From contig WION01000368.1 of assembly GCA_015039365.1 (NCBI GenBank), positions 1 through 52,327 on the forward strand: 52,327 nucleotides of DNA, read 5' to 3'. The stretch comes from Amanita rubescens (lineage: Eukaryota; Basidiomycota; Agaricomycetes; Agaricales; Amanitaceae). The notes below the pieces were generated by a model. The model searched no databases. It had not been told where the DNA came from and saw only the letters and a list, made by a program, of their open reading frames with translations. The position numbers were made by a program, and so were the translations under genes. Positions 19,621-31,255 of the stretch are shown in pieces (the stretch's first letter is position 1; each line of letters starts with the position of its first letter).

Positions 19621-22600
19621 TTACTCCACAAGGTCACTGCTTAGCTTACGGTTGATAGAGTCTCCCATACGTCGTCTCCGTGATCTGTCCTCTGGGCCTC
19701 CCCACTCCGATCCTACACCACCAATGTCAAAATAGCGAATCCCGCCCCAAGACCCATCATGCCACTGTCGCCCACTGTCGTTTCCGGTCAGGTCATCCCG
19801 CTCGCCCATGTAACTCCAACTGTCTCCGGAGCTCATTGGCACTTCAACCCCTACCCATGGCCCGAGTTCACCTTCAACCTCGCCGATATATCGTGCATAT
19901 GCCTTGAAGCGCTTTCGCTGAGAGGAAATAATGCATGGGATGCCGACTTCCAACATGATACCCCTTGGGACAAGCGAAAGCGCCTCTTTTGTTGGTGGTG
20001 ATATTATTGTAGTCGGTGTGCTATGCTGCGACGGCAATGCGTCTTTGGACGATTTCCCTCCAGATGACTTTGTCTTGGTCCTGATAGTTTCTGTAGACTT
20101 TTTTGACTTGAGTGTTGCAGTCGATGTCGTACTTCCACTTTTTCGGTGTTGATCGGGATGGTTTTCCGAAGAAGTGCTCTTTACTTCCTTTTTTTGCACA
20201 ACGCCTGCCGAGCTAGTTTTGCGTATACGACCAGGGCCGACTCTATTATCCTTCACAGATCCTTGTGACGAGCCAGAGGCAGTTGACTTTGTGCTCAGAG
20301 TGAGGGATGGTTTCTGAGTAATCGTTGATGATGAGCCCACGTGAGTAGCGGGACGTTTTCGGTCGGCGCTGCTCCCAGACACGCTTCTGCCATTCGGTTG
20401 AGTGTTGGTAGTAATCGAATGTAATGATGCACCGGACGACCGCCTCGCGCGCGTGATGGTACTAGTCGTCAAGTGCACAGGAGAAGCGGACGGCGATACA
20501 CCTCCGGAACCGCCAGCTGTCCGGACGCTCAATGTGGATGATGCAGATAGGCGCCTTGAGCGCGCTGTCACGGCAGACGAGGTAGAGGAGTATGTGCTCG
20601 CAGTCCTATATGTCGCGTTTTCAAATGTCGAGTTTGTGCTGATGCTGGATGTTGGGCGCGACGATACTGTCGACTTGAGAGAAGGCGCGCCTTGCCGTCC
20701 GGGTGAAGGGCGGAGTGAACTCGGACCAGGCGCTTTCCGGAGTGTAGACGTCGTTGAACGTATTGATGATGCAGAGGATTTCGCCCGTAGAGACTGTGAG
20801 GACCCAGTAGCCTCACTTGGTAAAGTACTCGTTCGCGACATAGCGCTTCCGTTGCGGCGGACAGTGCGTGATGCATTGCTACCAACGGATGGTGGGATTA
20901 CGATCTTATTGATGAGTGTTTTCTTCACCGATAATGTCGAGTTTGCGTCAGAATTCGGATCAGGGTCTTTGACATCGTCAACCCGACCAACGTGGATATT
21001 TTCAGGCTCTAGAGTTGTCTCGTCCGTATCATCCTTCACACTCTTTTCTTCTGAAGGTTCCTCGTCATTCTCTGGCTCTACAATCGCAGGGCTTCGTACT
21101 GGAGATGGAGTCCTCGAGTTCATCAATCGCGAGGCGTCCGAGGTTGGCGTTAATTTTGAATCAGGGCGAGGATCAGGGCTTGACACCTTTCTGAGATTAA
21201 CTCTCGAAGAGGCGTTAAGTGTACTCTTAACGTTGCCTGCCATTGTGCTCCGGCGCACGCTATTGGTTGCCATCGAAAACGTGCTGCGAGCACTGTAGAC
21301 GGACGCTGAAGAAGACGCAACATCGCTGCTTCTATCTCGGGTGGGTGCGATATTGCGCTTTGAGTGCAAGCTACGGCTCAACAGACTGACACGAATGCTT
21401 GCGGTATCGCTCTCGCCATCACGCGTTGCATTCTTGACGCGCAGCGTGGATCCTTTGGGCACGGGCATGTTGAGATCATCCACTGGGACATCGATGGCTG
21501 GCAAAAATAGTTCTATATCATAATCCGGCTAAGGAAACAGACCTACTCACTGTCGCTAATTTCTTTGATTGCCCAACCTTCCAAGTCATCAAAACCGCCT
21601 TCCTGGCGAATATTCAACCATCTTTTTCCAATCCGGTTAATTATGTCTGTTTGCGTCTGTTCCACTTGTACTCTTATATGCGATGTTGTTGATAGCATGA
21701 CCTGCCCTGGATCTGTTGAACTAGGACGTAGGAGAATGGAGGAGACAAGGGTCTAGATAAATTTAAGTATGCGGCATACACATGAATAATAGCTGGTCTC
21801 ACCTGATACAATAGAGCGGAATTTTTATCGTTCATACCCCGTAGAATCGCTTTCATGATCCACTCCACTCGTTCTCCATCCTCGAAATGAACCCCATCGT
21901 TCTCCATGATTTCTAGCCATTCGGGCTGCGTGAAACAAGCTTCTGCCTGATTACATAGTACTTCGTCCACAGTGCGGCGACCAGTTTCAATCATGTCTCG
22001 CACAGTATCTCCCCATGGGTCAATAATAGGATTTAGCTTTGCGAGAGCATGGTCGGCAGCGAATAGAAGAGGGAATACGTTCTCCGGAGTCGTGCGTTTG
22101 CCTACGCCTTTCAAGAGACTTTCCCTGAGTTTGGGAGGAAGGGCAGCGAACTCAGATGTACACCATCCTTCCCCGAATAAACCGACCAGTGCGCGACGTG
22201 CACCACGGTCTAAAGTTTTATTCATAACGTCATCCGCTATAGCAAATTCCAGCACGCGAGGGGCTCGTCGGGCACACTGTCGGCATCTGCAACCTCCTGT
22301 GCCCCACTTGCTGCCAGTCAACCGCTCGTACTCTTCGAAGGACAAGAAGGCATGGAACAGCCCGTGCATCATTTCTTGGATAATGCGCGCCTGGATTTCG
22401 TCATGGAGGGTATCAAGAGAAAGGTATGTCGCGGAACGAAGGATGGCGAATGCGGTATTCAGGTCGTAATTCCTGTTGGAGAAAATAAGGGTTCCAGTGT
22501 AAAGAAACCCAAGTGTAAAATGAAGCGACGCTGGGGTGAATGGTGGAGAAGGGAGAGACAGCGTGATGGGTTCGTTAGCTTGCTGGGTCTTTGATTTTGG

Positions 22601-23384
22601 CCAAGAGACGAGAGCGGTGTAGAAGTATGGGCAGCGGGAGACAAGAATAAATCGGTGAGACGAGAAAACAGCAGTGGTATCTTCGTGGGGTGAAGAAGAA
22701 AAGTTGCCAGTGAGGGAGATACGGATATCAGAGTATAAACGCGAACGCCACATGAAGACGAGGTCCTTTCGAAGCTTATCTATTCGAAGCTCCTCTGCGT
22801 CGCCCTCGGGCCGTGGTTCGGAGAGCCGTGATTCGAAAGACTCGTAGAGGAATTCGAATGCTTCGCCGAAGCCCTGCCCAGTGTAAAGGTATTCAAGCTC
22901 ATTTGAGAAGAGAGCTGGATTCATGGGAGTCCTGATGTGCAAGATGCCGCCAGGTTGAGACTGAGTCGCGGACGGTGCGGGGGATAGAGAACGATCTTCG
23001 TCCATAAAGGAGGGAGTTGAGGCAGTGGCATATCCTGGAACTGGCGACGAAGGGTAAGGATAAGGGGAAGAAGAAAGTGGATTCGGCTTGAAAGAAAAAT
23101 ATCTGGTTTGAAAACTAGGGGGAGCACGGGCATAAACAATAGCTGAACAAAATGGAGTCAAGACACGGATTTGAAGGCAAAGACGGTGATTCACCTTTAT
23201 GGCCCCAGACTTCTTCGACAACTTTATCGTCGTAGTCATCCTCGGCAGTGAGCTCCCAGACGACATCAGGGAATCTGTCCTTGGCATGTTGAAAGAGCGA
23301 CTTGAGGTTAGCTTGCCATTCTAGGGTTGCTTTTCTAGTGGCTTCCTGCAGTGAAGCAGGCAGCGCTGATAAAGAACTTGCCAT
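19621..23384 (-). CDS. BTB/POZ and CAP-Gly domain protein
   Basis: Four exons (23384-23195, 23142-21803, 21752-21551, 21512-19621) sum to 3624 nt, 1207 residues, all introns GT-AG and 38-53 nt. A BTB fold lies near residues 199-310 (LYSDIRISLTGNF, FSSHRFILVSRCPYF, FLYTGTLIFSN), preceded by a second BTB-like end (LEYLYTGQG). A helical Cys-containing region follows (GGCRCRQCARRAP). After exon 3 comes a 430-residue Ser/Thr/Arg-rich disordered linker. The C-terminus is a CAP-Gly module (VPRGIMLEVG, YIGEVEGELGPWVGVEVP, WGGIRYFDI), which binds EEY/F tails of tubulin or partners. BTB plus CAP-Gly suggests a cullin-3 adaptor or scaffold near microtubules; that role is inference. Confidence 0.85.
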
Positions 23385-23492
23385 CGTCGGGGACTCCGAT
23401 GGTCACAATTGAGTCGAATGCTGTCTGCCAGAATTGCGGATTTACGGCGAACAGTTTCACGTTATGATTTCTCCAAACAACACGAGGCAAAT

Positions 23493-23510
23493 GGGTTAGG
23501 GTTAGGGTTT
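23493..23510. repeat. Short interstitial telomere-like repeat
   Basis: GGGTTAGGGTTAGGGTTT, about two and a half TTAGGG units, lies in the 177-bp gap between the oxygenase stop and the BTB/CAP-Gly start. Confidence 0.6.
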
Positions 23511-23560
23511 AGCAATCCTACTATACAATCCCTCCTTCATCGACCGTACCCTAATCCGAC

Positions 23561-25077
23561 TTAATAGTTTCCGGAAAACCGTTTCATCACATACTCTTTC
23601 ACCTACGCCGTTCTCAGTACCAACGCTGCCTGCAACCTTGATGAACCAACCAACTCACCGAAACAGGTTCATACTTCTTAGGTTGATCTGCTGACCACGT
23701 ACCCGGTATGGACTCGATAATGGAAGACATGTCCTATATACACCATGAATGTAACCCGTGAATAGAGCGGAAAATGCATACAGGGGCACAGAACTAACGA
23801 GGATAATCACCACCAAAGAGCATAAATAAAAAGAAGCTTACATAGGGTATAGAATACCGAGCCGGTAATACACCATCCTCTGTCGCTACATCTGGCGGTG
23901 CGACGACGCGGTGTAATGTACTACGTATCGTGTCATTCGACCCTGATCCACGAGTTAAACTTGCAGTCACAGAGCACTAAAGAAAGGCCTCACACCGCCG
24001 CAAAAAGTCCCCTGCATTGAGGACTACGGAGTTTGGGACGGGTGGCACTGCCTTCAAATAATTTAGACGTCATTTAATCTATAGAGATGGGTTTGACGCA
24101 CTACGAACTTTCCAGGCTCATTCGGGTCCTCAACTTCGAGGCCTCCTATGTCATCCTGAAAAAGGAACTGCCTTGGGTCAGCTATGTTTCTTCAAATAGA
24201 TGAAACGGTGGTGAAAAACAGAAAGGAAACTGACCGTAAACGTGTCGAAATCCGTATGACCCGACAACCGTGTAAACCTGTTCGACAGGAGTGACTCGAG
24301 GGCAATACTTCATTATACGATGTCGTTATTCGATCGAGTCATATCAATCGGTCGCAAGTGAAACCATACCTGGGATAGTGAAGTAGCCTCAACTGATTAT
24401 TTGCCGTCTTATGATACCTCAAGAACCACTCCTCCTCCAACCCAAAACCCAGTGCGAGCGCGCGAAGAATATTCTTTTCCACCTCATGGCATTTCTGCTT
24501 GTCATTTAATGCACATGAACTCAATCACGATCCCGAAGGAAAACATACCCAATAAAACCCCAGACACGCTTCCTTGAACCCGGGCAGGACGCCCTCGGGC
24601 AGCCAGATGTTTGGCATGAAGTCGTTGTCCTCACTCCCAACTTCAAAGGACTCTTTCATGTTTGGTGGAGGAATGGTAAATGGATCTCCCGATTCCGAAT
24701 ACTGCATTACTTTCTCCTGACAGGGGTAAGAGTATCCTGGTAGGTGACGTATGCAAAGGTAAGTATGGAATTTGGTAATAGTTTTTTCTAACCTCGATGG
24801 TGCGTTCCAGATTCTGGATGTGGAGCGAGGATTTTGGTTTCGTGAGGAAGGGAAAAAAAGTGTTTCGACTATCGTCAGGTGAGTTAAAAAATCCAGCGGA
24901 TAAGGACGGCTGTTAACTTACCAAGTCGAACATCCCTTGCACGTCTTCGTTTGAGAGGCCAAAATTAGTGAGGTAGACGAAACCTGCTGATTTGAACGAC
25001 GCGAGGATCTGATCTGCAGCCTGCTGTTTCGCTGATCCGTCTAGAAACGGAGCAAAATCGACGATCTGGATAAACAT
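23561..25077 (-). CDS. 2-oxoglutarate/Fe(II)-dependent dioxygenase, isopenicillin-N-synthase-like
   Basis: Eleven exons (25077-24922, 24868-24793, 24736-24549, 24494-24370, 24307-24235, 24167-24105, 24051-23994, 23942-23842, 23793-23782, 23733-23659, 23602-23561) total 969 nt and 322 residues in frame. The DIOX_N region (IVDFAPFLDG, AGFVYLTNFGLS, FFSLPHETKILAPHP, GTHHRGYS) precedes the jelly roll. The iron ligands are His and Asp in SGHTDFDTF and the distal His in STLHRVVAP; the 2OG arginine is in ARYSIPYF. The 23793-23782 exon is only 12 nt. Substrate cannot be told from sequence; relatives oxidise small molecules. No neighbouring biosynthetic cluster is seen. Confidence 0.85.
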
Positions 25078-25292
25078 GGTAGTGTGTGATCGATGAGACC
25101 AGCGCTGAATCAACCGTAGCCGCTATATATATCGCGAAGGAATAAAAAGAATTATTGAGACGCGTTTCACCTGAAAAAAAGACGGTCAAGCAAGTCGTCG
25201 CATGTCAAATGCTTGGGACGGAATTTCTCAGGCCGCGTGAACAAGCCTGAGGCTCTACATTTTGTATTTCAATTGGACGCGTAAAACGTGGC

Positions 25293-28200
25293 CTACACAA
25301 TACGCTGCTTTTTCAACGGCGCGCTCGACTCTTTGTCAGGCAGACGTGCGCGCTTTTTAGCGTGCGGTGAGCTTGGCTCGCTGACCGTTGCTTTGTTCTG
25401 CACCGCTTTCCGCCTCTGGACAACCTGGACGTTCTCTATCGAGAACTCCACAATTAACGTTCCTCGCCGTTTTTTCTCGTCATCTTGCTCTTGTTTACCC
25501 TCTTTCTCCTTTGTCAATTCCGCCACCATCCGTTTCAACCTCACATCACTCCTTTCTTCGTCACCTTTACCCTCACTTCCCTTCAACCTATCCCTTTCTA
25601 GTTTGATCAGCCTTTCCAGCTCTTCTTTCCACTGAGATCCCAATAATACGCCCAACTCGGCATTAGCGTTCACCCACCTCAGTACGCGCAAAGCATCTGC
25701 ATGCGTGTGCATCTCAATAAACCCATAACCGCGACTCCGCCCTTTTCCTGTGATAGGATCCACACGCTCGGCCTGGCGCACGATCTTGGCCTGCTTGACG
25801 CTTGAGACGCTCCCACCATTACGCTGGGACCGAGTGAGCTTTTTGAGAAATTTGGTTTTCCGCTTCGCTGATCTCGTGGCGCTCGTGCTGAGGAACGACG
25901 CGACGCTGCCAGCGTCGCTCTCATTCCCTGCCTCATCCCTAGTCTCTTCCCGCAAAGCATTTCGTTCTCCAGGTCGCCCACCAGGGTCTCGAGATTCTTC
26001 CTCGGACAGTCCATTTCTTTTCCCTTCTTTGACCTCTTTTTCGAATGTGCGTACGGCGTGTATGGCAAGCCGCTTCAACATCCGCTCCGTAACGAATAGG
26101 GGAATTTGGCGGATGCTGAGACGCGTTTTCGATATATATAGGGAAGGATTAGATTTTAGAAGTGCCCTGCGGGCGTTGAATGAGTTTGTCCGACGTTCGA
26201 GGTCGGTGGGAGGAATCGTGGCTGCTGAAGGACTATTGGGGAGAATGACTACACAGGTATCAGAATCGTAGATAAAATAAAGGGCAAACACACCTCCTTC
26301 CCGTAAAAGGTACATGTTCCGCTTGTCGGCTTTTTCGCGCGCCCTCTCGCCCAATTCTTTCAACCTTCCAGCTTCACCTCGCGTCACAGCGCGTATAACG
26401 TCGAGCGCCCGGCCATGAAGCACTAGATTCTGAGCGAGAGACGATGATGGGTCAGGAGTCAGGATGGAAGGGAGTGTGAATGGATTTTTCTTCCTTAACT
26501 GGCAAGGCAATAGAGAGATCAGACATGATGTTAAAGGATAATAGGCCAGAAATACCACGTCAGATCCGGTAGTTTCAGCTTTGAGCAACTGACTCTGTTG
26601 AATGAGTTTGTCTGCGTCTTCTTTGTTCCAGAAACATGCAAATCCTGTTCCACGGGATCGCCCAGTTGCGGGGTCCATCGTAATCCGCACGTATCGAAGG
26701 GGACCGAAGGTATGGAATCTACATGCTTTTGAGCTGAATTAGAAACCGTAGGAAAAGGCGCTTACAGAATCCGTAATTCATCCTCAGTGGCATCATATGG
26801 TATATTCCTGATGAAGAGTGTCGTTCCGACATCGGTCTGTGGAAGTTGAGGTTTAATAGGTTTATCATCCTCGTCTCGCTCGTCTTCGCTTTGATCTGAG
26901 CTGGTCTCGTCGTCACCAGACGCTTCCTGATCGTGAGCATCCCATCCACTTTCTTCCTCACCTTCCTCGTATTGGCATTCGCCGTCTGAGCTAGAGCTGC
27001 CTGCGTTGCTTTCCTCGCTTTCGCTCTCCATCTTTGCCCTTTCTTCTTCCCATCTATCCTTGCTCAATGCCCAGTCGACTGCGGCCACGCGTTCGCTCTT
27101 CCTGGTATCGTTTTCCCTCTCTTCCTCCTCTTTGTCTCCTTCCACGTCGCTCTCTTCGCGTTTCATCGTCGACTCCCGGTCCTTCTGCGCAGCGAGCTTC
27201 CGCTCCACCCTCCTCTCTTTCTTCTTTTTTTGTTTACTCTTCACGAGCTCCTCAGCTGCGCCCGCCCGCACGACGGTGCCATTTATCCCTTCCATTGCCT
27301 TCTCGGCGTCCTTCCGAGAATAGAACCAAATAAAGGCGAAGCCTTTATTCGTTGGGATACTGTCGAGTTGCTCTACATCTTCCTCAGTCTTAACCGTTTC
27401 TTTACTACCACCACTACTGGGAGACACATTTAAGGGCATGTTGATAGAGTATATGGGGCCATAACGAAGGAAAATAGAACGAAGATCTTGTTCTGTTGAT
27501 GTGAATGGCAAGTTGCGGATGATCAGACGGTTTGCATGGTTGGGAGCCTTTGTGGATGCTTTTTGTGATGAAAGTGTTTCGATCCGTTTTTTGAGCGTTA
27601 CAGAGAGAAGACTGCCTTTGAAGACGTGTGCGTGAAGTTTGTTCACGGCATCGAGTGCTAAAGCTGGGGTAGAGAATATGGCGTGCGCTGCACGCGGTTT
27701 TAAGCAAGACAGTCGGGAGAAAACACCGTGAATCGCACCTGAGGAAGAATCCTGGATTCCATCATCACCCGACACGGGCCATTCAAGTTTCTCTGCGCCT
27801 TTGTGTTTGCGAATCTTCTTCCATAGTGATTTGGAGTCGATAGAAGAAGGGAGACCGGAGACGATGACGGTACGAATGGCCAGAGGATCTTGGGGATTGT
27901 TGGCTCGCGATTGTTGTCGCGGTTTCTTCTGCGGGGGCTCTTTCTGGTCAGGATCCATTTTCTCTTTTTTCGTCTTCGCCTGGCATCAAAATTCAATAGA
28001 ATGCCGTGTGGAGATCAATCTCATGCACCTTCTGTTCAGCCCACTGTATCCGCAATTTCCGTCCAACAAGTGTTAACCCTTCTTTTGCGATCTGATCGAA
28101 CGCAGCCTGTGCATCTTCACGGATTGCGAAAGAGACGTATCCAACACCCTTGGACATGCCGGTTCCCGACTCACAGACCACGAAAGCGTTGCGCACGGGT

Positions 28201-28363
28201 GCAATTTCGGAGAAGAGAGTTTGTAGGTCTGTAGAAGTTGCATTGTATGGCAGGTTAGATACAAAGAATGTTGATCTAAGTGCTTTATTATTTTTTGCCA
28301 CGTCAAGTAGATAACTAAGACATACCCATGGTACTCTGCCCCATCGTCGTTGCGCTCTTTCAT
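25293..28363 (-). CDS. NOP4: Nop4/RBM28-type nucleolar ribosome biogenesis factor, complete
   Basis: Six exons (28363-28326, 28275-28029, 27979-26766, 26718-26556, 26498-26294, 26248-25293) total 2823 nt, 940 residues. RRM1 is near 13-90 (FVSNLPYNATSTDLQ), RRM2 from 132 (TVIVSGLPSSID), RRM3 from 246 (LIIRNLPFTSTEQDL), and RRM4 from about 483 (TTLFIRNIPYDATEDEL, split by the 47-nt intron at 26719-26765). A degenerate last RRM ends in GRSRGYGFIEMHTHADAL. Lys/Arg/Glu linkers and a basic tail (KKRARLPDKESSAPLKKQR) fit nucleolar targeting. Yeast Nop4 is needed for 60S subunit assembly. Start chosen at MKERNDDGAEYHG. It starts 51 bp from the divergent acetyltransferase gene; its 5' half is duplicated at 12-13.5 kb. 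Confidence 0.92.
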
Positions 28364-28414
28364 GGTTTTATTATTTTGGTTTATTTGTATTTTAGCGCTT
28401 AGCATGGGACGAAT
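28364..28414. promoter_or_regulatory. 51-bp shared promoter of NOP4 and the acetyltransferase gene
   Basis: The two divergent ATGs are 51 bp apart. The A/T-rich stretch next to NOP4 was carried along in the 12-kb duplicate, whose homology stops 42 bp upstream of the start. Confidence 0.5.
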
Positions 28415-29466
28415 ATGTCCTCCGCCAAACAAGTTCTCCTTTCCAGGAAGCTGAAACTGAGCCGCGTGCGCGCGTTTTTTTTCACTCTAGCTTACGGTAA
28501 ATCTCACGATGAATTTAAGAGAAAAAAAGAATCAAATCTGAGCGAATACTACGATCCTCATATCCCAGACGTCGTAACACCGTTACCACGCGCACCACAG
28601 ACCCTCCCCGTCAATCTCGAAGTCCTCAAAGCTCTGAACAACATCGAAAATACGCCTTTTGAACTATTCTTTCTTGTCCCGCATTCATGGAGTCATACCT
28701 GCCGACATTCCAGGCTTGATCGCGTCTGACTGGCAGACTAGGACACCTTGGATGAATCTTATGAGTGATATTAGGGAGCACTATAGTTATGCGCAGTAAG
28801 AATATGTTTTTCAATACATGGAATTGACTTATTCACAATTTTAGCCCTGATCGCGAACAGCCAGCCGAGGCCTGCAGTGAAATCCGGTACACCATTCTCC
28901 AGGAAGAGCATTTGGATCAAGTTCATGACCTCTTGGAAAGCACTTTTTGGTTGGGAATTAACGGTAAGACACAACTAGTTCACCCATAACCAGCGTCGTT
29001 GATTGCCTAGACAGTCCGTGACTCGTTTGACTTGTTCCCGGATCGGTGTACTATCGTGGCCACATATAAGAAGATGGTTATAGGAGTTGCCATTTTGAGC
29101 TCTCCGCAAGAGACCTACATCACATATCTCGCCGTAAAAGTAGGTTGGGATAATTCCCGTATTGCTAGGTGGGTGTCGACTTGCGAGGATGACCATTACT
29201 TTACTTATTCACAATACTAGAGCAATGCTTTACCACCTTATCGCAATGAACCCTGGAAAAGACATAACCTTGCATGTTTCGACCAACAATACGGCTATGG
29301 TAGGTTACGATGTTGACTATGTGGATTTAACTTACATCTGGTTCAGTTACTGTACAATCTTTTTGGATTCAAGGCAGAGGAATTTGTTGCAGGGTTTTAT
29401 GAGGATTATCTGAATGAACAGAGCCGCGCATCAAAAAATGCATTCAAACTTCGTCTTCGACAATGA
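28415..29466 (+). CDS. KAT14/CSRP2BP-like GNAT acetyltransferase, one frame break
   Basis: Exons 28415-28795, 28845-28963, 29015-29168, 29221-29299 and 29347-29466. The C-terminal half matches the GNAT of KAT14: LLESTFWLGIN, CTIVATYKKMVIGVAIL, ETYITYLAVKVGWDNSRIA, MLYHLIAMNPGKDITLHVS, LLYNLFGFKAEEFVAGFY, ending KNAFKLRLRQ. The acetyl-CoA loop region lies in the VGWDNSRIAR segment. The first exon has conserved pieces in two frames: ...ENTPFELF, then, shifted by one, GVIPADIPGLIASDWQ. A single-base frameshift near 28670 (TTCTTTCTTG) is therefore present in the gene or the assembly. In animals KAT14 is part of the ATAC histone acetyltransferase complex; the fungal role is unknown. Confidence 0.8.
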
Positions 29467-30041
29467 AAAGAAATTGACGGCAATCGTAATCTCGTCCAAC
29501 AACTTCGTGATAGACGTGTAGAAAGTGCTACATGGCCCATTTGTTCGAGACACGTCCTCAAACGAGGCCAGAAATCTCTACCCCGGTATCTTCGAGAGAC
29601 AAGTGAGAAGGGGTGTCGAAGCCAAAACTTTAAACAACAAGTGAAGTAGAACCAGCAGAGCAATGAGATGTCGTGGAGTTGTTTGATATGTTGTGGTCGT
29701 TGACTCGTATGTGGTGGGCATGACAACTAGGAGAATACAGACCAAAGGGCTCTTCATGCTCACGACAGGCTAGTTTGGCGAGGTTCAGGTGGGTATACTA
29801 AATGTGGCCGTATCTCACAAGTATTACCGTAGTAGTGTTACTTGTGATGTTATTGATTTCGAACGTTGCACAGGCGCCAGGTGCAGATGCCATCTGATCA
29901 TAAGGTTCGGCGCCGTGGAAACCATCGCCGTTGCCATACGATTCTAAGTATCAATCATACATCAAGACGACGCGATGCTGCATAAAGAGCACGACGTACG
30001 GTACTAATTGGCTTACTATTAGTGCCCCTTGAACCACTAGC
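29467..30041. other. Intergenic stretch without a recognised gene
   Basis: This is the 3' flank of the acetyltransferase gene. No ORF with recognisable features and no repeats are seen. Confidence 0.5.
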
Positions 30042-30980
30042 ATGCGCTTTCCCAAAATCTTCAGCCTTTTCGTCTTCTCGCTGACGTGTTTTGCTTGTAC
30101 GATGCCTAGTACTATCGCAGAGGCGACCACTGAAGATCAATGTGTAAGGAGTCGAAACTTGAGAATTATTGTGCTGCGTACTAACGCTGTTCTTTCTCAG
30201 TCTCTAATGCACCAGATTCTACCTCGTGGGTGGGACAGTCGCGGCGGACCATCGCACCCTTATTATGTACGTTCTCTCATCTTCAGTGCATACTATAAGA
30301 CCTGGCTGTACCCGGCTCATACTAGGGCCCAGGAGCTCAAGTGTGGGGACCCTGGCGTTGTTCGTACGGCCTGGAAATATAAAGGACCACAGACCAAGTA
30401 CGGCAAAGACGAGGCGTGGGCGGTGGATCAAAAAATACTTGCCAGTTGGAGCGATCATTAAGAAAATTGTCGTCAACTCCCAAAAAGATATGACACTGGT
30501 TCGCACTCAAGATAATCCACTTGATGCTAGTCAGGCAGTTCTGTGACTGGGGTTTCCTGGCAGTCCCGCACAGCCAGAGAGAAACAAGTATGGTATATCA
30601 TCCAATATGACATGGGTATTCCTGCAGCAGACACTAGGCTACCCTATCATTTACTCGCAATCATCCGACAAAATACTTTGTCCTACTATCGGAAGACTTA
30701 CTTTATTATACCTCCAGACAGGTACGCCGTGCCCTCGTAGCTTTTCAATTTCTTCCGCTAATCAGTGTACTATGTTCATTTTGTTCCTTTTTTTACAGTA
30801 TCGTTGGAGATCCTGACATCTACGCCTACACCCAAAAACCTTATGACCTAAAGCACAGATTTGGTCAGGATGTCAAGGGCTGGTATGGCGAGATCGTCTC
30901 GTGGGCGATGGCAAACCGTGTTGGTGAACCTGCGCCTCCAAAACCTGAAGAGATCACACCTAGCGATGCCACATTTTGAG
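30042..30980 (+). pseudogene. Broken secreted-protein gene of unknown family
   Basis: The segment opens with a good signal peptide (MRFPKIFSLFVFSLTCFAC) followed by an intron-like GTAAGG...TTCTCAG (about 30142-30200). Downstream, coherent pieces occur in different frames: GGTVAADHRTLIMYVLSSSVHTI (about 30227-30295), then RKTYFIIPPD joined by a 78-nt intron (30721-30798) to IVGDPDIYAYTQKPYDLK and DVKGWYGEIVSWAMANRVG, stop at about 30980. Several stops between them cannot be removed by convincing introns. I do not recognise the family. It may be a decayed gene or one whose introns I have misread. Confidence 0.4.
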
Positions 30981-31255
30981 CCTTTTATGGCTGAAGATGA
31001 CTCACGAAAGCTGCAATTTTTTGACAATTGTCGCGTAGTTATGGGGGTCGAGAGAGTGTTGGCTTGTGTCGTACTAGTCACATCAATGGAAGGCAGCTGT
31101 GTTGCAGTGTACAGTTGCACATATTGCGACATGTTTGGCAATGGCGTGTTTGGCGTTGTATTCACCCCGTTGGGTCAGACAGCGAGCAGAACGAGCATGA
31201 AAACAATTGAACTGACGAGCTCCAACCGAACCTATTCTCAACCACCTTCATCTTC

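Noticed and set aside
20402..21298. 298-codon plus-strand open frame
   Set aside because: It is antisense to the Ser/Arg-rich linker of the BTB/CAP-Gly gene, without a homologous motif.
27006..28234. Plus-strand Ser/Leu/Phe-rich frames
   Set aside because: Antisense to NOP4, and the same shadow appears opposite the NOP4 duplicate at 13.2 kb.
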